Part shown: in pieces, positions 6,577-14,504 of the stretch
How the letters are laid out: every line of letters starts with the position of its first letter
Position numbering within the stretch: the stretch's first letter is position 1
Origin: Candidatus Bipolaricaulota bacterium
GTDB lineage: Bacteria; Bipolaricaulota; Bipolaricaulia; Bipolaricaulales; Bipolaricaulaceae
NCBI GenBank assembly: GCA_937921255.1
Contig: CAKZSO010000059.1
Span: 1 to 38,980 of the forward strand
Reading direction: 5' to 3'
Length of the DNA: 38,980 bases
Made by a program: the position numbers and the translations under genes
Notes under the pieces: model-generated
What the model was told of the DNA's origin: nothing
The model's database searches: none
What the model saw: the letters and a program-made list of their open reading frames with translations, nothing else

Positions 6577-7880
6577 TCCCCCTCCGCCGCGAGGAGGTCC
6601 CTCCGCACCTCCGCAGCCGACCCTCCACCGAGGACGTCCCGCACCGCCCGGAACAGATTGTGGGCTGAGGTGAGGACGAGCCCGTGGTCTCGGCACCCGC
6701 GGCGGACGGACTCCGCCCACTGGGGGCCCCGCCGGCGGGGATCGAGCCGCGGGTCGGCGAGGCAGACGAGCAAACCCCGGACATCGGCGTTCTCCTCCGA
6801 CCGCAGCCGGTCGAGGTCGAGGAGGAGGGCGCGATGCTCCTCCGGCCCCACCGGGCCAAACGGGGACAGGGCCGCCCGCACAAGGTAGTCCCCGTCGGAG
6901 GAAGAGGCGATCGCCGTCGCCGGAGCGTCACCGCGGGGAGACACGGTGAACCCCAGCCGCTCGAGCGCGGACCACGTCGCCTGGGCCAGGCCGAGGTGCC
7001 CCCGCGGGGAGAGGAGGGCCCGCAGGAGGTCGTAGCCCCGGCGCGCCTCCCCAAGCTCCTGTTCCCTCCGGCGGAGCTTCTCCCGGTCGCGGGCGAGGGC
7101 CTCCTCCGCCCGGCGGAGCTCGTCCTCCCCCGGGAGCTCGAACCCAGAAATCCAATCGGGAAGCTCCACGGGGAGCGGTTCCCCGCAGAGGGCGGCCACC
7201 ACCGGAAGCAGCCGCTCCCCGACCTCGGACGGAGAGGCGCCCGGAAGCGAGGGGAGGAACAGGATCCGTCCCGCCCCCACCGGGAGGTCCCACGCCACCG
7301 CGTCACCGACGCGGTTGGTGGCCAGGACCTTCCCAAACGAGCTCAGCGGGGCCCCCAGGGTCGCCACGAGCACCGCCTCGTACCCGAGCGGAGCGAACGC
7401 TTCCAGGTACGGGCCCGCGGGGTGGGCCGCCTCAATTGTGGTCAGGTCGTGGCCCCGCCGGGGGACGAACCGCAGCCCCTGGGGAAGGCCGAGGTGGTGG
7501 GGGCCAGAGACGAGGGACGTTCGGGGGAGAAACGCGTACCGGTCCAGGCGGTGGGGGGGCTGGCCCGCGATCTCGACCCCCTCCCCCGGCGGCCGCACCC
7601 GGACCACGAGCACGCCCCCGCCGCGGAGGAGGAGGTCCTCGACCTCCGCCCGGCGCGCGGCGACGAGGTTCCCGAGGGCCCGGGACAGGCCGAGGTCCCG
7701 CCCAGGGTGAAGGCGCCACACCCCGTCCGGCTCAAGGGCGGCGTGGGGAAGCCAAAGAGACGGCAGCGGCTCGGGGTCGACAAGCACCGCGTCGTAGCTC
7801 GCGAGGGAGTCCGCGGAGGCGAACTCCGCCCGGATCACGCCCGGCCCCTCGACCTCCCACCCCAGCGCGAGAACCCGCAT
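6558..7880 (-). CDS. Hypothetical protein with coiled coil and degenerate restriction-nuclease-like C-terminus
   Basis: 440 residues, no signal peptide. The N-terminal half (about 1-250) has an alpha/beta pattern reminiscent of glutamine-amidotransferase-like folds (ASYDAVLVDPEPL, LLRGGGVLVVRVR). A charged helical stretch (about 268-300, RRREQELGEAR) follows. The C-terminal part (about 310-440) reads like the Mrr/PD-(D/E)xK layout: ALERLGFTV, SDGDYLVRA, DVRGLLVCLADPRLDP, VLTSAHNLFRAVRDVLGG. However, the position where an active nuclease would have E-x-K (LVEVK) reads LVRAA, so catalysis is probably lost. No family could be named with certainty. It is the first gene of a pair with mraY (19-nt overlap). 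It has no Shine-Dalgarno site, and a promoter -10 lies 7 nt from the ATG. Confidence 0.72.
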   Translation of the reverse strand: MRVLALGWEVEGPGVIRAEFASADSLASYDAVLVDPEPLPSLWLPHAALEPDGVWRLHPGRDLGLSRALGNLVAARRAEVEDLLLRGGGVLVVRVRPPGEGVEIAGQPPHRLDRYAFLPRTSLVSGPHHLGLPQGLRFVPRRGHDLTTIEAAHPAGPYLEAFAPLGYEAVLVATLGAPLSSFGKVLATNRVGDAVAWDLPVGAGRILFLPSLPGASPSEVGERLLPVVAALCGEPLPVELPDWISGFELPGEDELRRAEEALARDREKLRRREQELGEARRGYDLLRALLSPRGHLGLAQATWSALERLGFTVSPRGDAPATAIASSSDGDYLVRAALSPFGPVGPEEHRALLLDLDRLRSEENADVRGLLVCLADPRLDPRRRGPQWAESVRRGCRDHGLVLTSAHNLFRAVRDVLGGGSAAEVRRDLLAAEGEWRWKG

Positions 7881-7887
7881 CGGGGGC

Positions 7888-7916
7888 ATTGTACGAACCG
7901 GTACGCGCCGGGCCAA
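7888..7916 (-). promoter_or_regulatory. Leaderless-type promoter of the 6558-7880 gene/mraY operon
   Basis: Minus strand TTGGCC (7916-7911), 17 nt, TACAAT (7893-7888), then 7 nt to the ATG at 7880. The expected +1 falls on or next to the A of ATG. The leader contains no Shine-Dalgarno site. Confidence 0.65.
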
Positions 7917-7923
7917 CGCCGAG

Positions 7924-7952
7924 TTGTCCCTCCGGAAGGTGGTCGCTACGCT
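7924..7952 (+). promoter_or_regulatory. Leaderless-type promoter of ogt
   Basis: TTGTCC (7924-7929), 17 nt, TACGCT (7947-7952), then 6 nt to the ATG at 7959. The expected +1 is the start codon itself. Its -35 box lies 7 bp from that of the divergent promoter. Confidence 0.58.
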
Positions 7953-7958
7953 CGCTCC

Positions 7959-8429
7959 ATGGGTTGGACGGCGATCCCCACCCCGTGGGGGGAGTTCTAC
8001 GCCGCCGCGGAGGGGGAGCACCTCGTCGCGCTGCGGTTCCCCGGGTTTCCACCGGGGGAGCTTCTGCCCCCGGGCCCGCTCCAGGAGAGGCTCGGCCGCG
8101 AGCTCGGGGAGTACCTGAGCGGAACGCGCGCGACGTTCGACCTTCCGCTCCTCCTCCGCGGGACCGCGTTCCAGAGGGCGGTGTGGCGCGAGCTCACGCG
8201 GATTCCGTACGGAACAACAGTTTCCTACGGGGGGCTCGCGGCGCGGGTGGGGCGGCCCGGTGCGGCCCGGGCGGTGGGCCAAGCCGTGGGGGCGAACCCA
8301 ATCCCGATCGTCGTCCCCTGCCACCGCGTCCTCCCCCGCGGAGGGGGGGTCGGTGGGTTTGGACCAGGACCGGACTGGAAGCGACGCCTCCTCGAACTGG
8401 AGACGTTGCCCGTGGTCCGCGAACGGTAG
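7959..8429 (+). CDS. ogt: Methylated-DNA--protein-cysteine methyltransferase
   Basis: 156 residues, the usual size for a compact Ogt/AGT. It removes O6-alkyl groups from guanine by irreversible transfer to its own cysteine. The active site PCHRV is in IPIVVPCHRVL, preceded by the helix-turn-helix arginine-finger region (FQRAVWRELTRIPYGTTVSYGGLAARVGRPGAARAVGQAVGANP) spread over about 45 residues and followed by GGFGPGPDWKRRLLELE. The ATG at 7959 was chosen because the family N-terminus begins here and the promoter's -10 ends 6 nt before it. It stands alone, divergent from the mraY operon and convergent with lptB. Confidence 0.95.
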   Translation: MGWTAIPTPWGEFYAAAEGEHLVALRFPGFPPGELLPPGPLQERLGRELGEYLSGTRATFDLPLLLRGTAFQRAVWRELTRIPYGTTVSYGGLAARVGRPGAARAVGQAVGANPIPIVVPCHRVLPRGGGVGGFGPGPDWKRRLLELETLPVVRER

Positions 8430-8462
8430 CCCGTGATCCGGGGCCCGTCGTCTGTGGTTCTA
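8403..8462. repeat. Degenerate short tandem repeats at the end of ogt
   Basis: Imperfect repeats built on CCCGTGGTCCG, CCCGTGATCCG and CCGTCGTCTGTGGTTC straddle the ogt stop codon and run into the intergenic space. Read on the minus strand they give the CGGACCACGG-like units that form low-complexity RTTDDGP translations. Copy number is only three or four. The remaining intergenic DNA to 8566 shows no gene or convincing terminator. Confidence 0.4.
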
Positions 8463-8566
8463 GGGCGGCGCACCTGGTGTGCAACGGCCTGCGGGGTTCC
8501 ACGATGCGGCGGACCCTTTGTCCGACGCAGATGCGCACCGAACGCTGTGGAAGACGAGACCCAACC

Positions 8567-9283
8567 TCACAGCGAGAAGCCCTCGCCGAGGTAGGCGAGG
8601 CGGGCCTGGGGGTTGGCGAGGACCTCGTCGGGGGTCCCCGCGCAGAGGAGCCGCCCCTGGTGGACGAGGTACGCCCGATCCGTGATTCGCAGGGTGTCGC
8701 GGACGTTGTGGTCGCAGATCGCGATCCCGATCCCGGAGCCGGCGAGCCGCCGGAGGAGCGCGGCGAGCTCGGCCACGGTGAGGGGATCCACCCCGGAGAA
8801 CGGCTCGTCGAGGAGGAGGAACGCCGGCCGGGCGACGAGGGCCCGCGCCACCTCGACCTTGCGCCGCTCGCCCGCCGACAGCTTCCCCACCGGGCGACCG
8901 AGGAGTTCGGTGAGCCCGAGCTCCGCCACGACCCCGTCCACCTGCCCGTTCCACTTGAGCCGGAGCCCCTCGAGCGCCAGGCGGAGGTTCCCCTTGACCG
9001 TGGACCGCAGGAACACCGAGGGCTCCTGGGGGAGGTAGTGCACCCCGGCCCGCGCGCGCCGGTAGAACGGCTGGCCCGTGACCTCCCGGCCGTCGAGCCG
9101 CACGCTTCCGCTCGTCGGGCGGAGGAACCCCACGAGGAGGTAGAGGGTCGTGGTCTTTCCCGCGCCGTTCGGGCCGAGAAGCCCGGTCACTTCGCCCGAG
9201 CGGAACTCGACCGTGAGCCCGTCCACCGCCCGCCGGCGGCCAAACGTGCGGACGAGATCTACCCCCTCAAGGAGCCCGGACAA
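8567..9283 (-). CDS. lptB: LPS export ABC transporter ATP-binding protein LptB
   Basis: 238 residues, standard LptB length. Walker A GPNGAGKTT, Q-loop YLPQEPSVF, signature LSAGERRKVEVARAL, Walker B FLLLDEPFSGVDP and a switch histidine (ICDHNVRDTL) are intact, and the protein ends YLGEGFSL, the C-terminal pattern characteristic of LptB rather than of other ABC ATPases. It powers extraction of LPS from the inner membrane through LptFG. The TTG at 9283 has GGAGG 6 nt upstream and overlaps the lptC-like stop by 17 nt; no other start is placed as well. The last gene of the pyrG-lptC-lptB operon. Its presence implies an outer membrane. Confidence 0.92.
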   Translation of the reverse strand: MSGLLEGVDLVRTFGRRRAVDGLTVEFRSGEVTGLLGPNGAGKTTTLYLLVGFLRPTSGSVRLDGREVTGQPFYRRARAGVHYLPQEPSVFLRSTVKGNLRLALEGLRLKWNGQVDGVVAELGLTELLGRPVGKLSAGERRKVEVARALVARPAFLLLDEPFSGVDPLTVAELAALLRRLAGSGIGIAICDHNVRDTLRITDRAYLVHQGRLLCAGTPDEVLANPQARLAYLGEGFSL

Positions 9284-9905
9284 GGTTCGCCTCCGCCACC
9301 TCAAGCCGCCCCCGCTCCGGCCACGCCCGGAGCTTGGCCCCGGTGAGCACCACGCCGTGGCCGGTTGCCCGCACCGAACCGGCCACGAGCTCGTCGCTGC
9401 GGAGCTCGTACCGCCCCGCTTCGAACGACAGCACCCAACCCCCAAATTGCGCCGCGGCCCCGGAGAGGTAGACCACATCCCCAACCTGCCACCGCGCCTC
9501 CCCCGCGGACAAGCTCACCCCTCGCCCTTGGGCCCTGAGGCCGACCAGGACCAGCCCGCCCGCCCACCGCGCCTCCTGACACGTGAACGAGAACCCCTCC
9601 CCTTCCCCAACGACCCGCTCGTCGGCAGGCGGTTCGTCGGTGAACAGGGTCCACTCCCGACCGTAGCGATCGGCGCGGATCCGCGGGGCATGGAGGACGA
9701 GGGAGGGCACGCCCTGGTGATAGAGTTGAACCTGAACGCGCTCCCCCTCCCAACCATCGCCTGTGCGCACCAATCGCTCCATCCGCACCTCCCACTTCGG
9801 CCGGCCGGCCTCGTCGTACACGGTCAGCCACGGGGCCTCGGCCCGGACGGACTGGCCCGCCCCAGACAGGGACGCCAAAAGGAGGAGAACTACGAGGAAA
9901 GGCAT
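9267..9905 (-). CDS. lptC: LptC/LptA-like periplasmic LPS transport protein
   Basis: 212 residues. A signal sequence or anchor (PFLVVLLLLASLSG, cut or retained near residue 20) precedes a beta-strand-rich domain with repeated short strands (WKVEVRMERLVR-like, WTLFTDEPP, GVSLSAGEARW, VLSFEAGRYELRSDELVAGSVRATG, GVVLTGAKLRAW), the jelly-roll OstA pattern shared by LptC and LptA. LptC is preferred because it directly precedes lptB and keeps a possible N-terminal anchor; sequence alone does not separate the two. The ATG at 9905 overlaps the end of pyrG by 16 nt. The family diverges fast, so detection by simple search may be weak. Confidence 0.7.
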   Translation of the reverse strand: MPFLVVLLLLASLSGAGQSVRAEAPWLTVYDEAGRPKWEVRMERLVRTGDGWEGERVQVQLYHQGVPSLVLHAPRIRADRYGREWTLFTDEPPADERVVGEGEGFSFTCQEARWAGGLVLVGLRAQGRGVSLSAGEARWQVGDVVYLSGAAAQFGGWVLSFEAGRYELRSDELVAGSVRATGHGVVLTGAKLRAWPERGRLEVAEANLVRAP

Positions 9906-11482
9906 GCCTGCAGGAACCCAAGGAACAGGGGATGGGGCGAGAGGGGCCGAGACCGGAACTCGGGGTGGTACTGGACCCCCACGTACCACGGGTGGTCGGC
10001 GACCTCCACGGCCTCCACCAACCGACCGTCGGGGGACACCGCAGACAGCCGCAGCCCACCCTTCTCAAACGCGTCGCGGTACAGGGGGTTGAACTCGTAG
10101 CGGTGGCGGTGCCGCTCCCCGGCGCGGGTCGCACCGTACACCTTGTGCAGGCGCGACCCGGGGACGATGTCCATCGCGTACTCCCCCCGTCGCATGGTTC
10201 CTCCCTTCGCGGTGACCCCGCCCTGCTCGGGGAGGAGGTCGATCACCGGGTACGGGGTGCCCGGATCGAACTCGCTCGAGTTCGCCTTCCTCCAACCGAG
10301 GACCTCCCGAGCGAACGCGATCGTGGCGACCTGCATCCCAAGGCAAATCCCGAAGTAGGGGGTCCCGGAACGGCGGGCGTGGCCCGCGGCCGCCACCTTC
10401 CCCTCCACCCCTCGCTCGCCGAACCCGCCGGGGATAAGGATCCCTGCGAGGCCCTCAAGCGCCCGGTCGCCGTCCCGTTCGACCCGCGCCGACGGAACCC
10501 ATTCCACCTCGACCCCGGCCGCGAGGGCCGCCCCGGCGTGGTGGAGGGCCTCGAGGATCGAGAGGTACGCGTCGGGGAGCTCGACGTACTTGCCGACGAT
10601 GCCGATGCGCACCGTCCGCGCCGGTCGTTCCAGCCGCGCCACGAACCCCCGCCACGCCGCGAGGTCCTCCTCGCCAGCAGCGAGATCGAGGCGCGCGAGG
10701 AGCTTCGCGTCAAGCCCCTCCTCCCGCATCGCCAGCGGCACCCCGTAGATCGTGGGGAGATCGCGGCCCGCGATCACGTGGTCCCGTGGAACGTCGCAGA
10801 ACAGGGCAATCTTCTCGCGCAGGGCCGGCGGGAGTTCGACCGGACACCGGGCGACGATGAAGTCGGGCTGGATCCCCGCGGTGCGGAGCTCCTTCACCGA
10901 GTGCTGGGTCGGCTTGGTCTTGAGCTCGTGCGTGGTCGAGAGGATCGGCACGTACGCCAGGTGAACGACCGCCACGTCCGACCGCGGGAGCTCGTCCCGA
11001 AGCTGGCGGATCGCCTCGAGGTAGGGCAGGCCCTCGATATCGCCCACCGTGCCCCCGACCTCGACGACCACGACCTCGGCCCCGGTGGCCTTCGCGGCGC
11101 CGCGGACCCGGCGCTTGATCTCGTCCGTGATGTGGGGAATCACCTGCACGGTGTGCCCGAGGTAGTCGCCGGCCCGCTCCCGGGCGATCACGTCGCGGTA
11201 CACGCGGCCGGTGGTGAGGTAGTTCGGCTCCCCGAGATCCTGGCCGAGGAACCGCTCGTAGTGGCCGATGTCGAGGTCCGTCTCCAGGCCGTCCCGGGTG
11301 ACGAACACCTCGCCGTGCTCGTAGGGGTTCATCGTCCCCGCGTCCACGTTGAGGTAGGGGTCGACCTTCTGGAGGGTCACCTTCACCCCGCGGGCCTGGA
11401 GAAGGCATCCCAGCGACGCCGCAAGCACACCCTTCCCGAGACCCGAGACCACGCCGCCGGTGACGAACACGTACTTGGGCAT
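9890..11482 (-). CDS. pyrG: CTP synthase
   Basis: 530 residues, full length. Converts UTP to CTP with ATP and glutamine. The N-terminal synthase domain starts KYVFVTGGVVSGLGKG (P-loop) and continues with QKVDPYLNVDAGTMNPYEHGEVFV; the C-terminal class I amidotransferase domain has the nucleophile in YFGICLGMQ, and the catalytic His/Glu in VGVQYHPEF. The gene begins the operon pyrG-lptC-lptB; pairing of CTP supply (needed for CMP-Kdo) with LPS export genes is seen in other diderms, but that reading is inference. There is no Shine-Dalgarno site before the ATG at 11482; a TACAAT box lies 8 nt upstream. Confidence 0.97.
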   Translation of the reverse strand: MPKYVFVTGGVVSGLGKGVLAASLGCLLQARGVKVTLQKVDPYLNVDAGTMNPYEHGEVFVTRDGLETDLDIGHYERFLGQDLGEPNYLTTGRVYRDVIARERAGDYLGHTVQVIPHITDEIKRRVRGAAKATGAEVVVVEVGGTVGDIEGLPYLEAIRQLRDELPRSDVAVVHLAYVPILSTTHELKTKPTQHSVKELRTAGIQPDFIVARCPVELPPALREKIALFCDVPRDHVIAGRDLPTIYGVPLAMREEGLDAKLLARLDLAAGEEDLAAWRGFVARLERPARTVRIGIVGKYVELPDAYLSILEALHHAGAALAAGVEVEWVPSARVERDGDRALEGLAGILIPGGFGERGVEGKVAAAGHARRSGTPYFGICLGMQVATIAFAREVLGWRKANSSEFDPGTPYPVIDLLPEQGGVTAKGGTMRRGEYAMDIVPGSRLHKVYGATRAGERHRHRYEFNPLYRDAFEKGGLRLSAVSPDGRLVEAVEVADHPWYVGVQYHPEFRSRPLSPHPLFLGFLQACLSS

Positions 11483-11490
11483 GGGTTACC

Positions 11491-11496
11491 ATTGTA
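11491..11496 (-). promoter_or_regulatory. -10 element of pyrG
   Basis: TACAAT on the minus strand, 8 nt before the ATG, predicting a leader of 0-2 nt. No good -35 box is found at 16-18 nt, so the assignment rests on the -10 alone. Confidence 0.42.
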
Positions 11497-11526
11497 GCTG
11501 GCTTAGAAGAGCGACGCCGCCCTCGG

Positions 11527-11554
11527 TTGCGCCTGCGGAGAGGATCGCTATACT
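11527..11554 (+). promoter_or_regulatory. Promoter of the secG-oppD-oppF-rdgB operon
   Basis: TTGCGC (11527-11532), 16 nt, TATACT (11549-11554). The predicted start near 11561 leaves a leader of about 15 nt containing GGAG before secG. Confidence 0.6.
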
Positions 11555-11575
11555 ACGCAGCCGGAGTGTGATGGG

Positions 11576-11806
11576 ATGGCAGCCTTCAAGACGGTGCTTC
11601 AGATCGTGTTCCTCGTGGACGCCCTCGCGTTGGTCGGCCTCGTGCTCCTCCAGATGTCCGAACACGCTTCGATGGGCGGGGCGTTCGGGTCCGGCATGTC
11701 CGGCACCGTGTTCGGGCGGGACGTGACGAAGGACCCGAAGAAGCTTGCCACGGGGATCCTCGGGGGGGCATTCCTCGGCTTGGGGCTCCTCCTGGCCATC
11801 CTGTAG
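11576..11806 (+). CDS. secG: Preprotein translocase subunit SecG
   Basis: 76 residues with two membrane helices (about 5-24 and 57-75) separated by the Gly/Ser-rich SecG loop ([16 protein letters not shown]) and the KDPKKLA segment before the second helix. SecG is the small accessory subunit of SecYEG that assists SecA-driven export; secA is about 9 kb away in this window. GGAG lies 9 nt before the ATG. The oppD-like gene follows after 10 nt. Confidence 0.92.
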   Translation: MAAFKTVLQIVFLVDALALVGLVLLQMSEHASMGGAFGSGMSGTVFGRDVTKDPKKLATGILGGAFLGLGLLLAIL

Positions 11807-11816
11807 AGAGGACTGC

Positions 11817-12806
11817 GTGCCCCTCGTCGAGCTCCGCGACCTGCACACCTACTTCTACACCGAAGACGGCGTCGTCAAGGCCGTGGACGGGGTGTCGTTC
11901 GCCATCGAACCCGAGCGGACCCTCGGCGTGGTGGGCGAGTCGGGGTGCGGGAAGAGCGTGACCGCGCTCTCGATCATGGGCCTCGTCCCGATGCCCCCTG
12001 GGAAGATCACCGGCGGGCAGATCTTCTTCCACCGGAACGGTCAGCCGGTGGAGCTGACCGCGCTCAACCCCAAAGGCCGCGAGTACCGCTCGATCCGCGG
12101 AAAAGAGATCGCGATGATCTTCCAGGAGCCGATGACCTCCCTGAACCCCGTGTTCACGGTCGGCTACCAGATCATGGAGGCGATCCGGCTCCACCAGAGG
12201 ACGAGCAAGAGGGAGGCCCGCCACCGGGCCATCGAGGTCCTGCGCCAGGTGGGGATCCCCCTCCCTGAGCAGCGGGTGGACGAGTACCCCCACCAGCTGT
12301 CCGGCGGGATGCGGCAGAGGGCGATGATCGCCATGGCCCTGTCGTGCAACCCCTCGCTTCTCATCGCCGACGAGCCCACAACCGCGCTGGACGTCACGAT
12401 CCAGGCCCAGGTCCTCGACCTGATGCGCGACATTCAGAAGCGATTCCGCTCCTCGATCATGTTCATCACCCACAACCTCGGGGTGGTGGCCGAGATGTGC
12501 CAGGACGTGGTGGTGATGTACCTCGGGAAGGTCGTCGAGCAGGCCCCGGTCCGCCCGTTGTTCCACGAGGCCAAGCACCCCTACACCCAGGGGCTCCTCC
12601 ACTCGATCCCCTCGCTGGCGACGAAAAAGCAGCGGCTGGAACCGATTACGGGCGTTGTACCGGATCCTCTGGACGCCCCGCCGGGGTGTCCGTTCAACCC
12701 CCGCTGCCCGCACGTGATGGAGGTGTGCACGAAGGAAATGCCACCGCTCATCACCGTTGGCCCCGAGCACAAGGCCGCGTGTTGGCTTTACAAGGAGGCG
12801 GCATGA
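11817..12806 (+). CDS. oppD: Oligopeptide/dipeptide ABC transporter ATP-binding protein (OppD type)
   Basis: 329 residues. Walker [10 protein letters not shown]-loop [10 protein letters not shown], signature [16 protein letters not shown] and Walker [13 protein letters not shown] are intact; the C-terminal oligopeptide/dipeptide extension with cysteines ([14 protein letters not shown]) is typical of the OppD/DppD subfamily and may bind an Fe-S cluster. The GTG at 11817 has GAGAGGA 5 nt upstream and gives the family N-terminus ([17 protein letters not shown]). It forms an ATPase heterodimer with the next gene (ATGA overlap). No permease or binding-protein gene of this system is in the window, so the membrane partner is encoded elsewhere. 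Confidence 0.92.
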   Translation: MPLVELRDLHTYFYTEDGVVKAVDGVSFAIEPERTLGVVGESGCGKSVTALSIMGLVPMPPGKITGGQIFFHRNGQPVELTALNPKGREYRSIRGKEIAMIFQEPMTSLNPVFTVGYQIMEAIRLHQRTSKREARHRAIEVLRQVGIPLPEQRVDEYPHQLSGGMRQRAMIAMALSCNPSLLIADEPTTALDVTIQAQVLDLMRDIQKRFRSSIMFITHNLGVVAEMCQDVVVMYLGKVVEQAPVRPLFHEAKHPYTQGLLHSIPSLATKKQRLEPITGVVPDPLDAPPGCPFNPRCPHVMEVCTKEMPPLITVGPEHKAACWLYKEAA

Positions 12807-13840
12807 CCGTCGAGGCGCCGGCCATGGACGGGGTCCTGCTCAATGTCAGCGGCCTCAAAAAGTACTTCCCGGTCAAGAAGGGCGTGTTCCGCCGCACCGT
12901 CGGCTGGGTCAAGGCCGTGGACGACGTGGACATGTTCATCCCCCAGGGGGAGACGTTGGGCCTCGTCGGCGAGTCGGGGTGCGGGAAGACCACCTGCAGC
13001 CGCTCCATCTTGCGCCTGATCGAACCCTCGGCCGGGGAGGTGTGGTTCCGGTCCAAGACCCTCGGGGAGACGGTGAACGTCGTCAAGGTGGGCCGCCGGC
13101 AGATGAAGCTTCTGCGCCGGGAGATGCAGATCATCTTCCAGGACCCGTACTCGTCCCTGAACCCACGGATGACGGTGGGGTCGATCATTGGGGAGCCCCT
13201 GATCGTCCACCGGGTGGCCCGCGGGCAGGAGATGCGGAAGCAGGTGGCGAAGCTCCTCGAGGCGGTGGGCCTCAAGCCCGAGCACATGCGGCGCTACCCC
13301 CACGAGTTCTCCGGTGGCCAGCGGCAGCGGATCGGGATCGCCCGGGCGCTGGCCCTCGAGCCCCAGCTCGTGGTGTGCGACGAACCCGTCTCAGCCCTCG
13401 ACGTGTCGATCCAGGCTCAGGTGTTGAACTTGCTCGAAGACCTCCAGGCGAACTTTGGGCTCACCTACCTGTTCGTGGCCCACGATCTGTCCGTGGTCAA
13501 GCACATCTCGGACCGGGTGGCGGTGATGTACCTCGGGGTGATCGTCGAGCTCGCCCCGACCGAGACCCTGTTCACCCACCCGCTCCACCCGTACACCGAG
13601 GCCCTCCTGTCCGCAGTGCCCGTTCCCAACCCGGACTACGAGTCGGACCGGATCCTCCTCCAAGGCGACGTGCCGAGCCCGGTGAACCCTCCCCAGGGGT
13701 GCCGGTTCCACCCCCGCTGCTCCTACGCCAAGGAGATCTGCTCCCAGAAGATCCCGGAGTGGGTGGACTACGGGGACAAGCACTTCGCCGCTTGCCACTT
13801 CGCGACCTCGCTCTCCCTGCGCGGGGTCAAGGTGGCGTGA
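12803..13840 (+). CDS. oppF: Oligopeptide/dipeptide ABC transporter ATP-binding protein (OppF type)
   Basis: 345 residues. N-terminal [16 protein letters not shown]-like insert typical of OppF/DppF, Walker [11 protein letters not shown]-loop [14 protein letters not shown], signature [15 protein letters not shown], Walker [13 protein letters not shown], and the cysteine-containing tail ([14 protein letters not shown]). It is the partner of the preceding OppD-type ATPase. Its start overlaps that gene's stop (ATGA), and its stop overlaps the next start (GTGA), so stoichiometry is probably fixed by translational coupling. Confidence 0.92.
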   Translation: MTVEAPAMDGVLLNVSGLKKYFPVKKGVFRRTVGWVKAVDDVDMFIPQGETLGLVGESGCGKTTCSRSILRLIEPSAGEVWFRSKTLGETVNVVKVGRRQMKLLRREMQIIFQDPYSSLNPRMTVGSIIGEPLIVHRVARGQEMRKQVAKLLEAVGLKPEHMRRYPHEFSGGQRQRIGIARALALEPQLVVCDEPVSALDVSIQAQVLNLLEDLQANFGLTYLFVAHDLSVVKHISDRVAVMYLGVIVELAPTETLFTHPLHPYTEALLSAVPVPNPDYESDRILLQGDVPSPVNPPQGCRFHPRCSYAKEICSQKIPEWVDYGDKHFAACHFATSLSLRGVKVA

Positions 13841-14448
13841 GGGCCCTCGTCGGGACGACCAACCCCGGGAAGCTCCGCGAGATCCTGGCCATCCTTGGGA
13901 AGGTCTCGGGGATCGACTGGGTTACCCCCTCTGAAGTCCCCATTCCCGAGGTAGCTGAAACCGGGGCGACGCTCCAGGAAAACGCGATCCTCAAGGCGCA
14001 GGCAATCGCCAGGGCCACCGGGCTCGCGGCCCTCGGCGAGGACTCCGGGCTCGAGGTCGAGGCCCTGGGCGGGGCGCCGGGGGTGCGCTCGGCCCGGTAC
14101 GCCGGGGAGCCCCCCGACTACGAAGCGAACAACCGGAAGCTCCTCGAAGCGCTGGTGGGGATCTCCGATCGCCGGGCCAGGTTCCGCACCGCCGCCGCCC
14201 TCGCCCTTCCCGACGGGCGGGTTTGGACCGCCGAGGGGACCCTCGAAGGGACGATCGCCCCCGCCCCCCGCGGGACGGGCGGGTTCGGCTACGACCCCTT
14301 GTTCATCCCCCGGGGCGAGACCCGGACCCTCGCCGAGCTCTCCCCGGAGGAGAAGAACAGGCTCTCCCACCGCCGGAAGGCGCTGGAAGGGCTGCGGCCG
14401 CGTCTCCTCGCCCTCGCCCAGGGGGCGGACCGATCGCGCGACGCCTAG
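13837..14448 (+). CDS. rdgB: XTP/dITP diphosphatase (RdgB/HAM1 family)
   Basis: 203 residues. Hydrolyses non-canonical purine triphosphates (dITP, XTP, ITP) to monophosphate and pyrophosphate, keeping them out of DNA. Family motifs: [10 protein letters not shown] near the N-terminus, [23 protein letters not shown] in the middle, FGYDPLFIP and [16 protein letters not shown] near the end. The GTG at 13837 overlaps the oppF stop as GTGA. It is the last gene of the operon; a 6-bp hairpin (CGCCGG/CCGGCG, 14469-14491) follows but lacks a T tract. Confidence 0.95.
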   Translation: MRALVGTTNPGKLREILAILGKVSGIDWVTPSEVPIPEVAETGATLQENAILKAQAIARATGLAALGEDSGLEVEALGGAPGVRSARYAGEPPDYEANNRKLLEALVGISDRRARFRTAAALALPDGRVWTAEGTLEGTIAPAPRGTGGFGYDPLFIPRGETRTLAELSPEEKNRLSHRRKALEGLRPRLLALAQGADRSRDA

Positions 14449-14504
14449 GAGACCCCACCCATCTCCTCCGCCGGCTGTCCCGAAACCGGCGAGCGGATCC
14501 CCCC

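Noticed and set aside
14469-14491. CGCCGG/CCGGCG hairpin as terminator between rdgB and the convergent gene
   Set aside because: Only 6 bp with an 11-nt loop and no T tract on either side; could be chance in GC-rich DNA.
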